The position numbers were made by a program, and so were the translations under genes. A DNA stretch of 18,896 bases from NCBI GenBank assembly GCA_020058145.1, contig JAGVEP010000231.1, forward strand, positions 1 through 18,896. The letters run 5' to 3'. This DNA comes from Phycisphaerae bacterium. Lineage in GTDB: Bacteria > Planctomycetota > Phycisphaerae > UBA1845 > Fen-1342. The notes beneath the pieces were generated by a model, which saw only the letters and a program-made list of their open reading frames with translations, did no database searches and was not told where the DNA came from. Positions 8,213 through 14,953 of the stretch are shown in pieces (the first letter of the stretch is position 1; each line of letters begins with the position of its first letter).

Positions 8213-8308
8213 GGGAGCGTCCGGACACCTGGTGGGTCCCGCGGCCTTCAAAGCCGTTGCGGCGTCAGACCCCTGGCGCCAGGTGGGTTCGATTCCCATC
8301 CGCTCCCG
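8213..8308 (+). tRNA. selC: tRNA-Sec (anticodon TCA)
   Basis: A 96-nt tRNA-like gene. Acceptor GGGAGCG (8213-8219) pairs with CGCTCCC (8301-8307), followed by discriminator G at 8308; CCA is not encoded. The D arm is long: GGAC-CC pairs with GGGTCC around a TGGT loop, with one A bulged. The anticodon arm GCGGC-CTTCAAA-GCCGT has anticodon TCA at 8248-8250. The extra arm has an 8-bp stem, GGCGTCAG paired with CTGGCGCC around an ACCC loop. The T arm is GTGGG-TTCGATT-CCCAT. The long D stem, long variable arm, UCA anticodon reading UGA, CTTCAAA loop and G73 together identify selenocysteine tRNA. The eighth acceptor pair would be a T-C mismatch, which is slightly unusual. A small GCGGC-TTCGG-GCCGC hairpin follows at 8320-8334. 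No selenoprotein or sel gene is seen in the window. Confidence 0.93.
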
Positions 8309-8374
8309 TAGTCTTCATGGCGGCTTCGGGCCGCAATTAGCTTGGAACCGGCGCGATTCTTGAAACAACAGAGC

Positions 8375-8421
8375 AAAAAAAGTGCTACCCCCCCCTGGCC
8401 CCTCGCTAAAAGGGAGGGGGG
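8375..8421 (-). terminator. Probable terminator of the hdr-flx operon
   Basis: Ten bases after the flxA stop, the minus strand has CCCCTCCCT and AGGGGCCAGGGG arms around TTTAGCG, followed by GTAGCAC and a run of seven T (8381-8375). The GC-rich hairpin with a nearby U tract resembles an intrinsic terminator, although 7-8 nt separate the stem and the U tract. The hairpin also looks like a dispersed repeat. It sits between convergent selC and flxA. Confidence 0.5.
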
Positions 8422-8430
8422 TTATGAAAT

Positions 8431-9282
8431 TTAGTACTCCGCCGGCAGCTCGTTTAGCTGCGCCAGCGTGAACACCGGGCCGTCCTTGCAGACGTAGACC
8501 TTGCCGACGTTGCAGCGGCCGCACTTGCCGACGCCGCACTTCATGCGGTTTTCGAGCGTGGTGTAGATTTGCTGCGGGCCGAAGCCGAGCTTGGCAAGCA
8601 CCGGCATCGTCAGCTTGATCATGATCGGCGGGCCGCAGACGATCGCGATGGTGTCCTTGTTTGACGGAGCCACTTGCTCCAAGATCGTCGGCACAAAGCC
8701 CACTTTCCCCCTCCACTCCGGCGTTTGCCCGCCGGGATCGACCGTGACCGAGAGCTTGACGTCGCCGCGCGTGCCCCAGTCGGCGAGTTCGTGCTTGTAC
8801 ACCAAGTCGGCGACCGTGCGGGCGCCGTAGATGATGCTCACATCCTTGTACTTGTCGCGCAAATCGAGGCAATTCCAGATTACGCAACGCATGGGCGGCA
8901 GCGCGATGCCGCCGGCGATAAACAGCAGGTTCCTCCCGTGCCACTGCTCGATCGGAAAGACATCGCCATAGGGTCCGCGGAAGCCGACGATGTCGCCCTC
9001 ATCGCGGTCGGCGAGCGCGGCGGTGACGCGGCCGGCTTGGCGGAAAGTACACTCGATGTAGCCCTTCCGCGTCGGCGGCGAGGCGATGCAGAACGTGGAT
9101 TCGCCTTCGCCATAGACCGAGTATTCGCCGAACTGGCCGGCTTTGAAGGTGAACTGCGCGGCCGCAGCCGGGTCGGCGAATTCGAGGCGGAAGGTCCGCA
9201 CGCCGGGGGCTTCCTCGGTCACCTTGGCGACCCGCATGCGGTAGGGGGTGTACAGATTGTGGCCATTCCCGTTGGTGCTCAT
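8431..9282 (-). CDS. flxA: FlxA-like FAD/NAD(H) oxidoreductase subunit
   Basis: A 283-residue flavoprotein of the ferredoxin-NADP reductase/dihydroorotate-dehydrogenase-B type, related to hydrogenase gamma subunits and anaerobic sulfite reductase subunit B. The FAD-binding barrel covers about residues 10-110 (KAGQFGEYSVYG, CIASPP). The NAD-binding domain covers 120-240 (FIAGGIALPPMRCVI, VCGPPIMI). A C-terminal 2Fe-2S motif has cysteines 249, 254, 257 and 265 in CGVGKCGRCNVG and VCKDGPVF. In the Flx-Hdr complex this subunit exchanges electrons with NAD(H). The ATG at 9282 overlaps the flxB stop as ATGA. It is the last gene of the seven-gene operon and ends before a probable terminator. A role as a sulfite reductase subunit is less likely because the catalytic AsrC partner is absent and the hdr genes are in the same operon. 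Confidence 0.9.
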   Translation of the reverse strand: MSTNGNGHNLYTPYRMRVAKVTEEAPGVRTFRLEFADPAAAAQFTFKAGQFGEYSVYGEGESTFCIASPPTRKGYIECTFRQAGRVTAALADRDEGDIVGFRGPYGDVFPIEQWHGRNLLFIAGGIALPPMRCVIWNCLDLRDKYKDVSIIYGARTVADLVYKHELADWGTRGDVKLSVTVDPGGQTPEWRGKVGFVPTILEQVAPSNKDTIAIVCGPPIMIKLTMPVLAKLGFGPQQIYTTLENRMKCGVGKCGRCNVGKVYVCKDGPVFTLAQLNELPAEY

Positions 9283-10553
9283 GCGTGCGCCTCCGCGCTC
9301 CGCGCACCCGTCGCTTGCGCTCCGGGCTCTGACAGCGACTGGATGTGCTCGCCGAGGTTCATGTCCGCGGGGCACGACCGCGAGCAGCGGCCGCAGCCGA
9401 CGCAGCCGAGGACGCCCAGCCGCTCGGGCTGATAGGAGAACTTGTGCATCACGCGCTGCCGCCAGCGCTCGAACTGCTTGGAGCGTGGGTTGTGCCCGGA
9501 CGCGTGCAGCGTGAAGAGCGAGAAGCCGCAGGCATCCCAGCACCGCATGCGCACGCCGCCGTCGCGCTGCCGCTCGTCCTGGATGTCGAAACAGGAACAG
9601 GTCGGGCACACGTAGGCACAGCAGCCGCAGCCGATGCAGCGCAGCGACTGCTCGACCCAGATGTCATTCTTCGTGAACAAAGCGGGCAAGCGGGAGGACA
9701 CGTCGGCCGCGTTGAAGCGGGGGACGACACTCGCCAGCACGGCCCGCTTCGCACTCGCTGGCGCTTCGTGTTCTGAGGCGGTCCGCTGCGCACTCGCTGG
9801 CGCTTCGTGTTCTGAGGCGGCCCGCTTCGCACTCGCTGGCGCTTCGTGTTCTGAGGCGGTCCGCTTCGCACTCGCTGGCGCTTCGTGTTCTGAGGCGGCC
9901 CGCTTCGCACTCGCTGGCGCTTCGTGTTCTGAGGCGGCCCGCTTCGCACTCGCTGGCGCTTCGTGTTCTGAGGCGCCGTTGGCGGGCTTGAAGAGCTCCG
10001 CAGCGAGCTTGACAATCGCCTGGCCCTTGTCGGTGATGATCTCCGCTAGAAAGCGCGTGGCGTCGAGCGGCGTGAGCAAAATATCGCTGCCGCGCGTGTC
10101 GCCCGGCCCGCCGCCGACGGAGGTACAGAAGCAGTACGCATCGCCTTGGGTACAGCTCAGACCGATGACGGTCAAGTTCGCCAATTTCGGCTCGAAATAG
10201 GCGTCGGCGCTGTCCCAGGTGAAGACCGCTTTCAGCGTCGCGAAACTGGCCGCGTCGCAGGGGTGCACGCCGAAGAGGACGGTCGGCGGGGCCTGCGGCG
10301 CGAGTTCCTCGACCTGCACGTCCTTGCCGCTGAGGCCATACCGCAGCATTTCCTCGTGCCGGGGAAAGACGGCGGTCTTGGCGGAGCCGACGGTCTGCAC
10401 GTAATCGAGCGCGACGGCGCCCGGCGACTTCACTTCACAGAAGCGGTGCCGTTCGCCGTCCCGTTGTGGGGCCACGACGCGCCGGCCTTCAGCGATCAAC
10501 CTTAGGAAGAGCTCGCCGAGCGAGGCTTTTTGGATGATACGCGTTTCGGTCAT
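9279..10553 (-). CDS. flxB: FlxB-like 4Fe-4S subunit (AsrA-like) with tandem-repeat insertion
   Basis: A 424-residue iron-sulfur protein resembling anaerobic sulfite reductase subunit A and FlxB. The N-terminal domain (1-190) contains FGVHPCDAASF and the GLSCTQGDAYCFC cysteine cluster (C134, C141, C143). The C-terminal ferredoxin-like domain has two 4Fe-4S motifs: C306, C309, C312, C316 (CIGCGCCAYVCP) and C384, C387, C390, C394 (CVGCGRCSRSCP). It would relay electrons between FlxA and FlxC. Residues 195-271 are six copies of a 13-residue unit, SEHEAPASAKRAA with small variations, encoded by a 39-bp tandem repeat that falls between the two domains. The last 15 or so residues (GAQATGARSAEAHA) also look repeat-derived. 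The start at 10553 lies 4 nt after the flxC stop. Both cluster motifs are intact, so the protein is probably functional despite the insertion. Confidence 0.88.
   Translation of the reverse strand: MTETRIIQKASLGELFLRLIAEGRRVVAPQRDGERHRFCEVKSPGAVALDYVQTVGSAKTAVFPRHEEMLRYGLSGKDVQVEELAPQAPPTVLFGVHPCDAASFATLKAVFTWDSADAYFEPKLANLTVIGLSCTQGDAYCFCTSVGGGPGDTRGSDILLTPLDATRFLAEIITDKGQAIVKLAAELFKPANGASEHEAPASAKRAASEHEAPASAKRAASEHEAPASAKRTASEHEAPASAKRAASEHEAPASAQRTASEHEAPASAKRAVLASVVPRFNAADVSSRLPALFTKNDIWVEQSLRCIGCGCCAYVCPTCSCFDIQDERQRDGGVRMRCWDACGFSLFTLHASGHNPRSKQFERWRQRVMHKFSYQPERLGVLGCVGCGRCSRSCPADMNLGEHIQSLSEPGAQATGARSAEAHA
9283..9332. repeat. Repeat-like sequence encoding the FlxB C-terminal tail
   Basis: The stretch contains CCGTCGCTTGCGCTCCGGGC and a CGCGCTCCGCGC segment. 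I remember its reverse complement as part of a dispersed planctomycete repeat. It lies just after the last conserved FlxB residues and ends at the flxA start. Only one copy is visible here, so repeat status rests on memory. Confidence 0.4.
9741..9974. repeat. Six tandem 39-bp units inside flxB
   Basis: Six consecutive copies of a 39-bp unit (6 x 39 = 234 bp) whose plus-strand core is CACTCGCTGGCGCTTCGTGT followed by TCTGAGGCGG. Copies differ at a few positions (Lys/Gln and Ala/Thr changes in the encoded peptide). The core is the reverse complement of the unit in the array at 18749-18896. The 39-bp period preserves the flxB reading frame; the 28-bp period of the other array would not. Confidence 0.97.
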
Positions 10554-10557
10554 CGTT

Positions 10558-11364
10558 TCACCGAATGAACTCTTCCTTGTCGTCGGGCTTAAACGTGGAG
10601 AGGGCATATTCCCTGCGCGTGCTGTAGCCGGGCTCGGCGCCGAATTGCGCCTGCGCCTCCTGCGCCAGCACGCGATTCAACAGGTCGATGCGGATGCCCT
10701 CGGGGCAGGCGTCGGCGCAGGAGCCGCAGTCGATGCAGCGGCCCGCCAGGTGCATCGCCCGCACGACGTTCCATTCCAGATTGCCCAGCGGCGAGGAGGC
10801 GACCGGCAGCCACTGGGGCTGATTCACGTCGGTGATGCAGCGCGTGCAATAGCACAGCGGGCACGCCGCCCGGCACGCGTAACATTTGATGCAGCGTTCC
10901 AACTCGGCGTGCCAGAAGGCCCAGCGCTGCTCCAACGGCATCCCGGTCAGCCGCGCGATCTCCTGCTCTTCTGCCGTCGTCAGACCACGCGGTAATTTCG
11001 CCAAGTACTCCTCAAGCGCGGCAAAGTTCGCGAGTTCGGTGATCTCGCCGGCGTCGCCGACGGCGAGCGCGAGCACAGCTTCGTCCACCAGCCGGTTCTC
11101 GACCGCGTATTGCAGGATCGTTCGCAGCGTCGCGGGGCGCGCGACGACGGCGGCTTTGCCGAGCGCCTGGACCTCGGGTTTGAGCAGGTACGTGGCGAGG
11201 TTCTGGCGGCAGCGGGCATCGTAGATGAGCTGCTGCGCTTGTTCTGGGAACCGGGCAAACAGCGGGCGCGCCCGCTCGGCGTCGGAGCCGGCGGTGTAGC
11301 CGATCACGACCTTGACCGCGGCGGCTTCGAGCAGGGCGCGGGCTTTCTTCTGTAGGCTCTCCAT
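10558..11364 (-). CDS. flxC: FlxC-like dicluster 4Fe-4S protein
   Basis: A 268-residue soluble protein. An N-terminal helical region (1-150) precedes two 4Fe-4S motifs: C158, C161, C164, C168 in CIKCYACRAACP, and C210, C213, C216, C220 in CIDCGSCADACP. Additional cysteines at 171, 173 and 176 (PLCYCTRC) lie between them. In the FlxABCD-HdrABC complex this subunit would pass electrons between FlxB and the MvhD/FlxD-HdrA module. A GGAGG precedes the ATG at 11364 by 7 nt. That ATG shares one base with the mvhD stop (TGATG), so translation is coupled; a GTG one codon upstream is an alternative start. The assignment rests on gene order and cluster pattern; the family outside the cluster region is less distinctive. 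Confidence 0.85.
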   Translation of the reverse strand: MESLQKKARALLEAAAVKVVIGYTAGSDAERARPLFARFPEQAQQLIYDARCRQNLATYLLKPEVQALGKAAVVARPATLRTILQYAVENRLVDEAVLALAVGDAGEITELANFAALEEYLAKLPRGLTTAEEQEIARLTGMPLEQRWAFWHAELERCIKCYACRAACPLCYCTRCITDVNQPQWLPVASSPLGNLEWNVVRAMHLAGRCIDCGSCADACPEGIRIDLLNRVLAQEAQAQFGAEPGYSTRREYALSTFKPDDKEEFIR

Positions 11365-11876
11365 CACGCCACCTCCGCGGATTGTGTCCGCGCGGCTACG
11401 TTCGGCTCCGCAGGAGCCTCGCCCTCCCGGTGAACGGTGAACAATCCCACCTTCTCCACGAAACGCTTCGGAAAGTCGTCATAGGGGCCGAGCTTGCGGA
11501 GGTCGGCCGCGGCGGTGTTCACAATCTCCGCCCATTTCGCACCTTCGGCCGCCGAGACCCACGCGAAGGTGACGCGCCGCAGGTCGACTCCCATGAAGTC
11601 CAGCAGGCGCCGGAACAGCATCCACCGCCTGCGGGCGTGGAAGTTGCCGGAAGTGTAGTGGCAATCGCCGGGGTGGCAGCCGGAGACGATGATGCCATCC
11701 GCGCCCTGGCCGAACGCTTGCAGCAGCAGCATGAAGTCGATGCGTCCGGTACACGGCAGGCGGATCATCCGCACGTTGTGGGCGTACTTGATCCGGCTGG
11801 TACCGGTCAGGTCCGCACCGGCGTAGGTACACCAGTTGCAGACGAATGCAACAATTCTGGGCTCAAAGTCAGGCAC
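11364..11876 (-). CDS. mvhD: MvhD/FlxD-like electron-transfer subunit
   Basis: A 170-residue protein with all MvhD hallmarks: FVCNWCTYAGADLTG (C13, C16), RLPCTGRID (C42), SGCHPGDCHYTSGN (C67, C72) and WVSAAEGAKWAEIVN. MvhD carries an iron-sulfur cluster and hands electrons to the HdrA flavin, in methanogens from F420-non-reducing hydrogenase and here presumably from FlxABC. I chose the GTG at 11876 because GAGG lies 8 nt upstream and family similarity starts right there; a GTG at 11882 is possible. Bacterial FlxD proteins can be larger through fusion; this one is the bare MvhD domain. The last 20 or so residues (REGEAPAEPNVAA) are not family sequence and come from a GC-rich repeat at 11403-11430. 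The gene is separated from hdrA by 99 bp that contain a long hairpin. Confidence 0.93.
   Translation of the reverse strand: MPDFEPRIVAFVCNWCTYAGADLTGTSRIKYAHNVRMIRLPCTGRIDFMLLLQAFGQGADGIIVSGCHPGDCHYTSGNFHARRRWMLFRRLLDFMGVDLRRVTFAWVSAAEGAKWAEIVNTAAADLRKLGPYDDFPKRFVEKVGLFTVHREGEAPAEPNVAARTQSAEVA
11403..11430. repeat. GC-rich dispersed repeat at the 3' end of mvhD
   Basis: The core GCAGGAGCCTCGCCCTCCC, preceded by CGGCTCC, is found again in reverse orientation at 14001-14030 (3' end of hdrB). A partial match, GGGCTCGCCCTCCC, lies at about 18719-18732 upstream of hppA. In mvhD it is read as REGEAPAEP. Confidence 0.85.
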
Positions 11877-11898
11877 GACCACGTCCTCATAGAATACT

Positions 11899-11970
11899 AA
11901 CCACAGAGGCACAGAGGCACAGAGAAAGACCTCTTGGTTTTCCTCTCTGTGCCTCTGTGTCTCTGTGGTT
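11899..11970. repeat. Long inverted repeat between hdrA and mvhD
   Basis: Arms of 27 nt (11899-11925 and 11944-11970) pair with a single G-T wobble around an 18-nt loop. The arms contain CACAGAGGCACAGAG and its complement. The element begins 5 bp after the hdrA stop and ends 10 bp before the mvhD ribosome binding site, so it would form a very stable hairpin in the operon mRNA. No U tract follows on the minus strand, so it does not look like an intrinsic terminator. I recall this sequence as a common dispersed element in several phyla, which is memory only. Confidence 0.93.
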
Positions 11971-11975
11971 TCTTC

Positions 11976-13967
11976 TCATAATGCCACGAGCTCCGCGAAT
12001 ATCTGTTCATTCGAGAAGCCCTGCAAGTCGATCGATTTCGACCGGCACAGGGCGACACAGGTCCCGCAGCCTTGGCAGACGCCTTGATTCACCCTGGCGA
12101 CCGTCTTAATCAGCTTGCCGTCACGCGTCTTGATGTCCTCATGTTCGATCGCCTGGTAGGCACAGGCCGATTCGCACAAAAAGCAGCCGACGCACGTCGA
12201 AAATTCGGGCGGCGCGCAGCGGTTGACCACCGCCACGACCGGCTCGCGTGACAACTCGTCCCTGGAGAAAAGACCGAGGACCTTGGCCGCCGCAGCGGAC
12301 GCCTGGGCCACCGTTTCCGGGATGTCCTTGGGCGCCTGGCACGCGCCGGCGACGAAGATGCCCGCCGTGTTCATTTCGACCGGCCGCAGCTTGGGATGCG
12401 CCTCGGCCAGGAAATGGTACTGGTCGTAGCTGACTTTCATCTTCTGGGCCAGCGACTCGGCGTCGGGCTGCGCGACCATCGCGGTCGCGAGGACGACCAT
12501 GTCCGCCTCAATCTCCACGGGTCGGGAGTTGAGCAGCGTGTCGACGCCCTTGACGACGAGCTGGCCGTCGCGCGGGTAGATGCGCGACACACGGCCACGG
12601 ACATAGTGGACCTCGTCTTCCTCGATGGCCCGCCGTACGAACTCCTCGTACATTTTTCCGCCGGCGCGGATGTCCATGTAGAAAACGTAGGCCTTGCCTG
12701 CGTGTACCTTGTGCTTGTACAGCATGGCGTGTTTGGCGGTGTACATGCAGCAGATTTTGGAGCAGTACGCGATGCCCTTGGCCGGGTCGCGCGAGCCGGC
12801 GCAGGCGACGAAGACGATGGTGTCGGGCACCTTGCCGTCCGAGGGGCGTTTGATTACGCCCTGCGTGGGCCCCGATGCGGACGCCAGCCGCTCAAACTGG
12901 AGCCCCGTGATGATGTCCTTCTGCTCGCCGTAGCCGTATTCGGGGAAGAAGTCGGTGCCTTTGACCTCGTAGCCGGTGGCGGCGACGACGGCACCGACGT
13001 TGATCTCGATGAACTCGTCCTGCTGATCGAAGCGGATCGCCTTGGTCGGACAGGCCCGTTCGCACAGCTTGCAGCGGCCAGTCTGGAAGAACGTGCAGTG
13101 GTCGCGGTCGATCACCGGCTTGTTTGGCACAGCCTGCGGGAACGGCACGTAAATCGCCGTCCGCAGCCCCAGCCCGGCGTTGAACTCGCTCGGGATCTTC
13201 TTCAGCGCGCACTTTTGGATGCACGCGCCGCAGCCGGTGCAGGTTTTCTCGTCGATGCAGCGGGCCTTCTTGCGGATGACCGCGCGGAAGTTGCCGATGA
13301 ACCCGTCCAGCCGCTCCAATTCCGCGTACGTGTGCAACGTGATATTCGGATGCTGGGCGACCTCGACCATGCGCGGCGTAAGAATGCACTGCGAACAGTC
13401 GAGCGTCGGGAAAGTCTCGGAAAGCTGGGCCATGTGCCCGCCGATCGAGGGTTCACGCTCGACGAGCACGACTTTCTGGCCGGCGTTGGCGATGTCGAGG
13501 GCCGCCTGAATCCCCGCGATTCCGCCGCCGATCACGAGGGCCGTTTTCGTGACCGGCACGTTGATCGGGAAAAGGGGGCGGTTCCGCTTCACTTTCTCGA
13601 CCAGGATGCGGACGAGGTCGATCGCCTTGCTCGTGGTGTGGCCGTTCTTCTCGTGGACCCACGAACAATGCTCGCGGAGGTTGGCCATCTCGCAGAGGAA
13701 CGGGTTGAGGCCCGCCTCGGCACACGCCCGGCGGAACGTCGGTTCGTGCATGCGCGGCGAGCAGGCGGCGACGACCACGCCAGTCAGTCGCTTTTCCTTG
13801 ATGGCTTCCTTGATCTGGTTCTGCCCGGGGTCAGAGCACATGTATTTGTAGTCGACGCTGTGTACCACGCCGGGAATCTGGGCGGCCGCCTGGGTGACCG
13901 CGGCGCAATCGACCGTGCCCGCGATGTTCTCTCCGCAGTGACAGATGAAAACGCCGATCCGCGGCAT
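11976..13967 (-). CDS. hdrA: HdrA, flavin-containing heterodisulfide reductase subunit
   Basis: A 663-residue flavoprotein of full family length. The N-terminal iron-sulfur segment has CHCGENIAG (C9, C11), C44 and CSPRMHEPTF (C69). The FAD-binding thioredoxin-reductase-like domain starts with VIGGGIAGIQAALD (145-158) and includes SIGGHMAQL and FPTLDCSQCILTPRM (186-200). An inserted ferredoxin domain holds CTGCGACIQKC (243-253) and CKLCERACP (299-307). A C-terminal ferredoxin domain holds CVGCFLCESAC and CQGCGTCVALC. HdrA is the site of flavin-based electron bifurcation in Hdr complexes, linking the MvhD electron input to ferredoxin and to HdrBC. AGGA lies 9 nt before the ATG, which is 2 nt after the hdrB stop; an upstream in-frame start at 14069 overlaps hdrB repeat sequence and is rejected. 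No in-frame TGA is present, so this copy does not use selenocysteine. Confidence 0.96.
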   Translation of the reverse strand: MPRIGVFICHCGENIAGTVDCAAVTQAAAQIPGVVHSVDYKYMCSDPGQNQIKEAIKEKRLTGVVVAACSPRMHEPTFRRACAEAGLNPFLCEMANLREHCSWVHEKNGHTTSKAIDLVRILVEKVKRNRPLFPINVPVTKTALVIGGGIAGIQAALDIANAGQKVVLVEREPSIGGHMAQLSETFPTLDCSQCILTPRMVEVAQHPNITLHTYAELERLDGFIGNFRAVIRKKARCIDEKTCTGCGACIQKCALKKIPSEFNAGLGLRTAIYVPFPQAVPNKPVIDRDHCTFFQTGRCKLCERACPTKAIRFDQQDEFIEINVGAVVAATGYEVKGTDFFPEYGYGEQKDIITGLQFERLASASGPTQGVIKRPSDGKVPDTIVFVACAGSRDPAKGIAYCSKICCMYTAKHAMLYKHKVHAGKAYVFYMDIRAGGKMYEEFVRRAIEEDEVHYVRGRVSRIYPRDGQLVVKGVDTLLNSRPVEIEADMVVLATAMVAQPDAESLAQKMKVSYDQYHFLAEAHPKLRPVEMNTAGIFVAGACQAPKDIPETVAQASAAAAKVLGLFSRDELSREPVVAVVNRCAPPEFSTCVGCFLCESACAYQAIEHEDIKTRDGKLIKTVARVNQGVCQGCGTCVALCRSKSIDLQGFSNEQIFAELVAL

Positions 13968-13969
13968 GG

Positions 13970-14953
13970 TTAGGCTTCCTTCTCTTGGGCGGGCGAGCCT
14001 CCAGGGGAGGGCGAGGCTCCTGCCGAGCCGAGGGCGGCGGGGACGTCGGCCGCCACGGGCGTGGGGCACCGGCTATTAGCCGGTGCCACACTATTAGCCG
14101 GTGCCACACTCCCAAGCCGCACCGGCACATGATGCCGATGCAGGCCGAGTTGACGCTCGCCGAGACCCAGCGCGAGGCCGATCACCTGGCTGATATAGAG
14201 CACGGGTAGCGCGTATTTCTGCTGCCGCGTCCGTTCGATCGAGTCACGCCGCAGGTCGAGGTTCGTGTGGCACATCGGGCAGGCCACGACGATAGCCTGC
14301 GCGCCGCGTGCCGCCGCGTCGTGCACGATTCGGCCGGAAAGCTCGGCGACGGTGTCCAAACGCGAGACCGAGAATCCGGCGCCGCAACATTCGACCTTGA
14401 AGGCCCAGTTGATGGGCTCCGCGCCGACGACCTTCACGATGTCGTCCATCTCGCGCGGGTCTTCGGGCCGCGCGCAGGTCGTGATCTTCTCGGGCCGCGT
14501 CAGATAGCAGCCGTAGTAGCAGGCGACCTTCTGTCCAAAGGGTGTGCGGACCTTGTCCTTCAATCCGTTCGACGCGCAGCGCCCAAACACGTCGAGCACG
14601 CTGAGCACCTTCGTCCGTCCGGTGAACGGCAGCTCGATGATCTTCGTGATTTCGCTGCGCAGGGCGTCGTTTTCGAGCAGTTCGTGCCGCGTGATCGCCA
14701 GGCGGCTATAGCACGCGGAGCAGGGGACGAGCAACTCGTCCAGACCGCTCTTCTCAGCCAGCGCGAGGCTGCGGGCGGGCAGCGCCAGGGCCAGCTTGTG
14801 GTTCAGGCTGTGCGCAGCGCTCGCCCCGCAGCAGTTCCAGTCCGGCACTTCGGTCAGCTCGACGCCGAGCAGGGGGGCGATGGCGTGCAGCGACTCGTTG
14901 TACTCGCGCGACGAACCCTCCAGCGAGCAGCCGGGGAAAAAACCGATCTTCAT
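13970..14953 (-). CDS. hdrB: HdrB, CCG-domain heterodisulfide reductase subunit
   Basis: A 327-residue protein with two CCG domains. The first has C9, C41, C42, C78 and C81 (FFPGCSLEG, WNCCGASA, PCSACYSR). The second has C145, C189, C190, C225 and C228 (CYYGCYL, ECCGAGFS, CPMCHTNL). These bind the non-cubane 4Fe-4S clusters at which HdrB cleaves a disulfide in methanogens. The bacterial substrate is unknown, since CoM-S-S-CoB is not expected here. The ATG at 14953 overlaps the hdrC stop as ATGA. Conserved sequence ends near residue 280. The last 45 residues are Ala/Pro/Ser-rich and come from two repeats: SVAPAN twice (14073-14108) and GSAGASPSPGG (14001-14030). Confidence 0.95.
   Translation of the reverse strand: MKIGFFPGCSLEGSSREYNESLHAIAPLLGVELTEVPDWNCCGASAAHSLNHKLALALPARSLALAEKSGLDELLVPCSACYSRLAITRHELLENDALRSEITKIIELPFTGRTKVLSVLDVFGRCASNGLKDKVRTPFGQKVACYYGCYLTRPEKITTCARPEDPREMDDIVKVVGAEPINWAFKVECCGAGFSVSRLDTVAELSGRIVHDAAARGAQAIVVACPMCHTNLDLRRDSIERTRQQKYALPVLYISQVIGLALGLGERQLGLHRHHVPVRLGSVAPANSVAPANSRCPTPVAADVPAALGSAGASPSPGGSPAQEKEA
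14001..14030. repeat. GC-rich dispersed repeat at the 3' end of hdrB
   Basis: This is the reverse-orientation copy of the repeat at 11403-11430, with about one mismatch in the shared core GGGAGGGCGAGGCTCCTGC. hdrB reads it as LGSAGASPSPGG. Confidence 0.85.
14069..14108. repeat. Tandem 18-bp repeat in the 3' part of hdrB
   Basis: Two copies of CTATTAGCCGGTGCCACA start at 14073 and 14091. With preceding bases they form the inverted repeat CACCGGCT-ATT-AGCCGGTG. The unit is six codons long and is read as SVAPAN twice. The CCGGTGCCAC core is shared with the tssM repeat at 1362-1413. Confidence 0.9.

Noticed and set aside
8213..8308. tRNA-Ser instead of tRNA-Sec
   Set aside because: The long variable arm would fit both, but the anticodon is TCA (reads UGA), not a serine anticodon, and the long D stem and G73 fit tRNA-Sec.
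8431..10553. Anaerobic sulfite reductase (asrAB) identity for flxA and flxB
   Set aside because: Sequence resemblance exists, but no catalytic siroheme subunit follows and the genes are fused into an operon with hdrCBA and mvhD.
12396..13973. Long plus-strand open frame opposite hdrA
   Set aside because: HdrA on the minus strand has full family similarity and cofactor motifs. The antisense frame is compositionally biased and has no recognisable domain.
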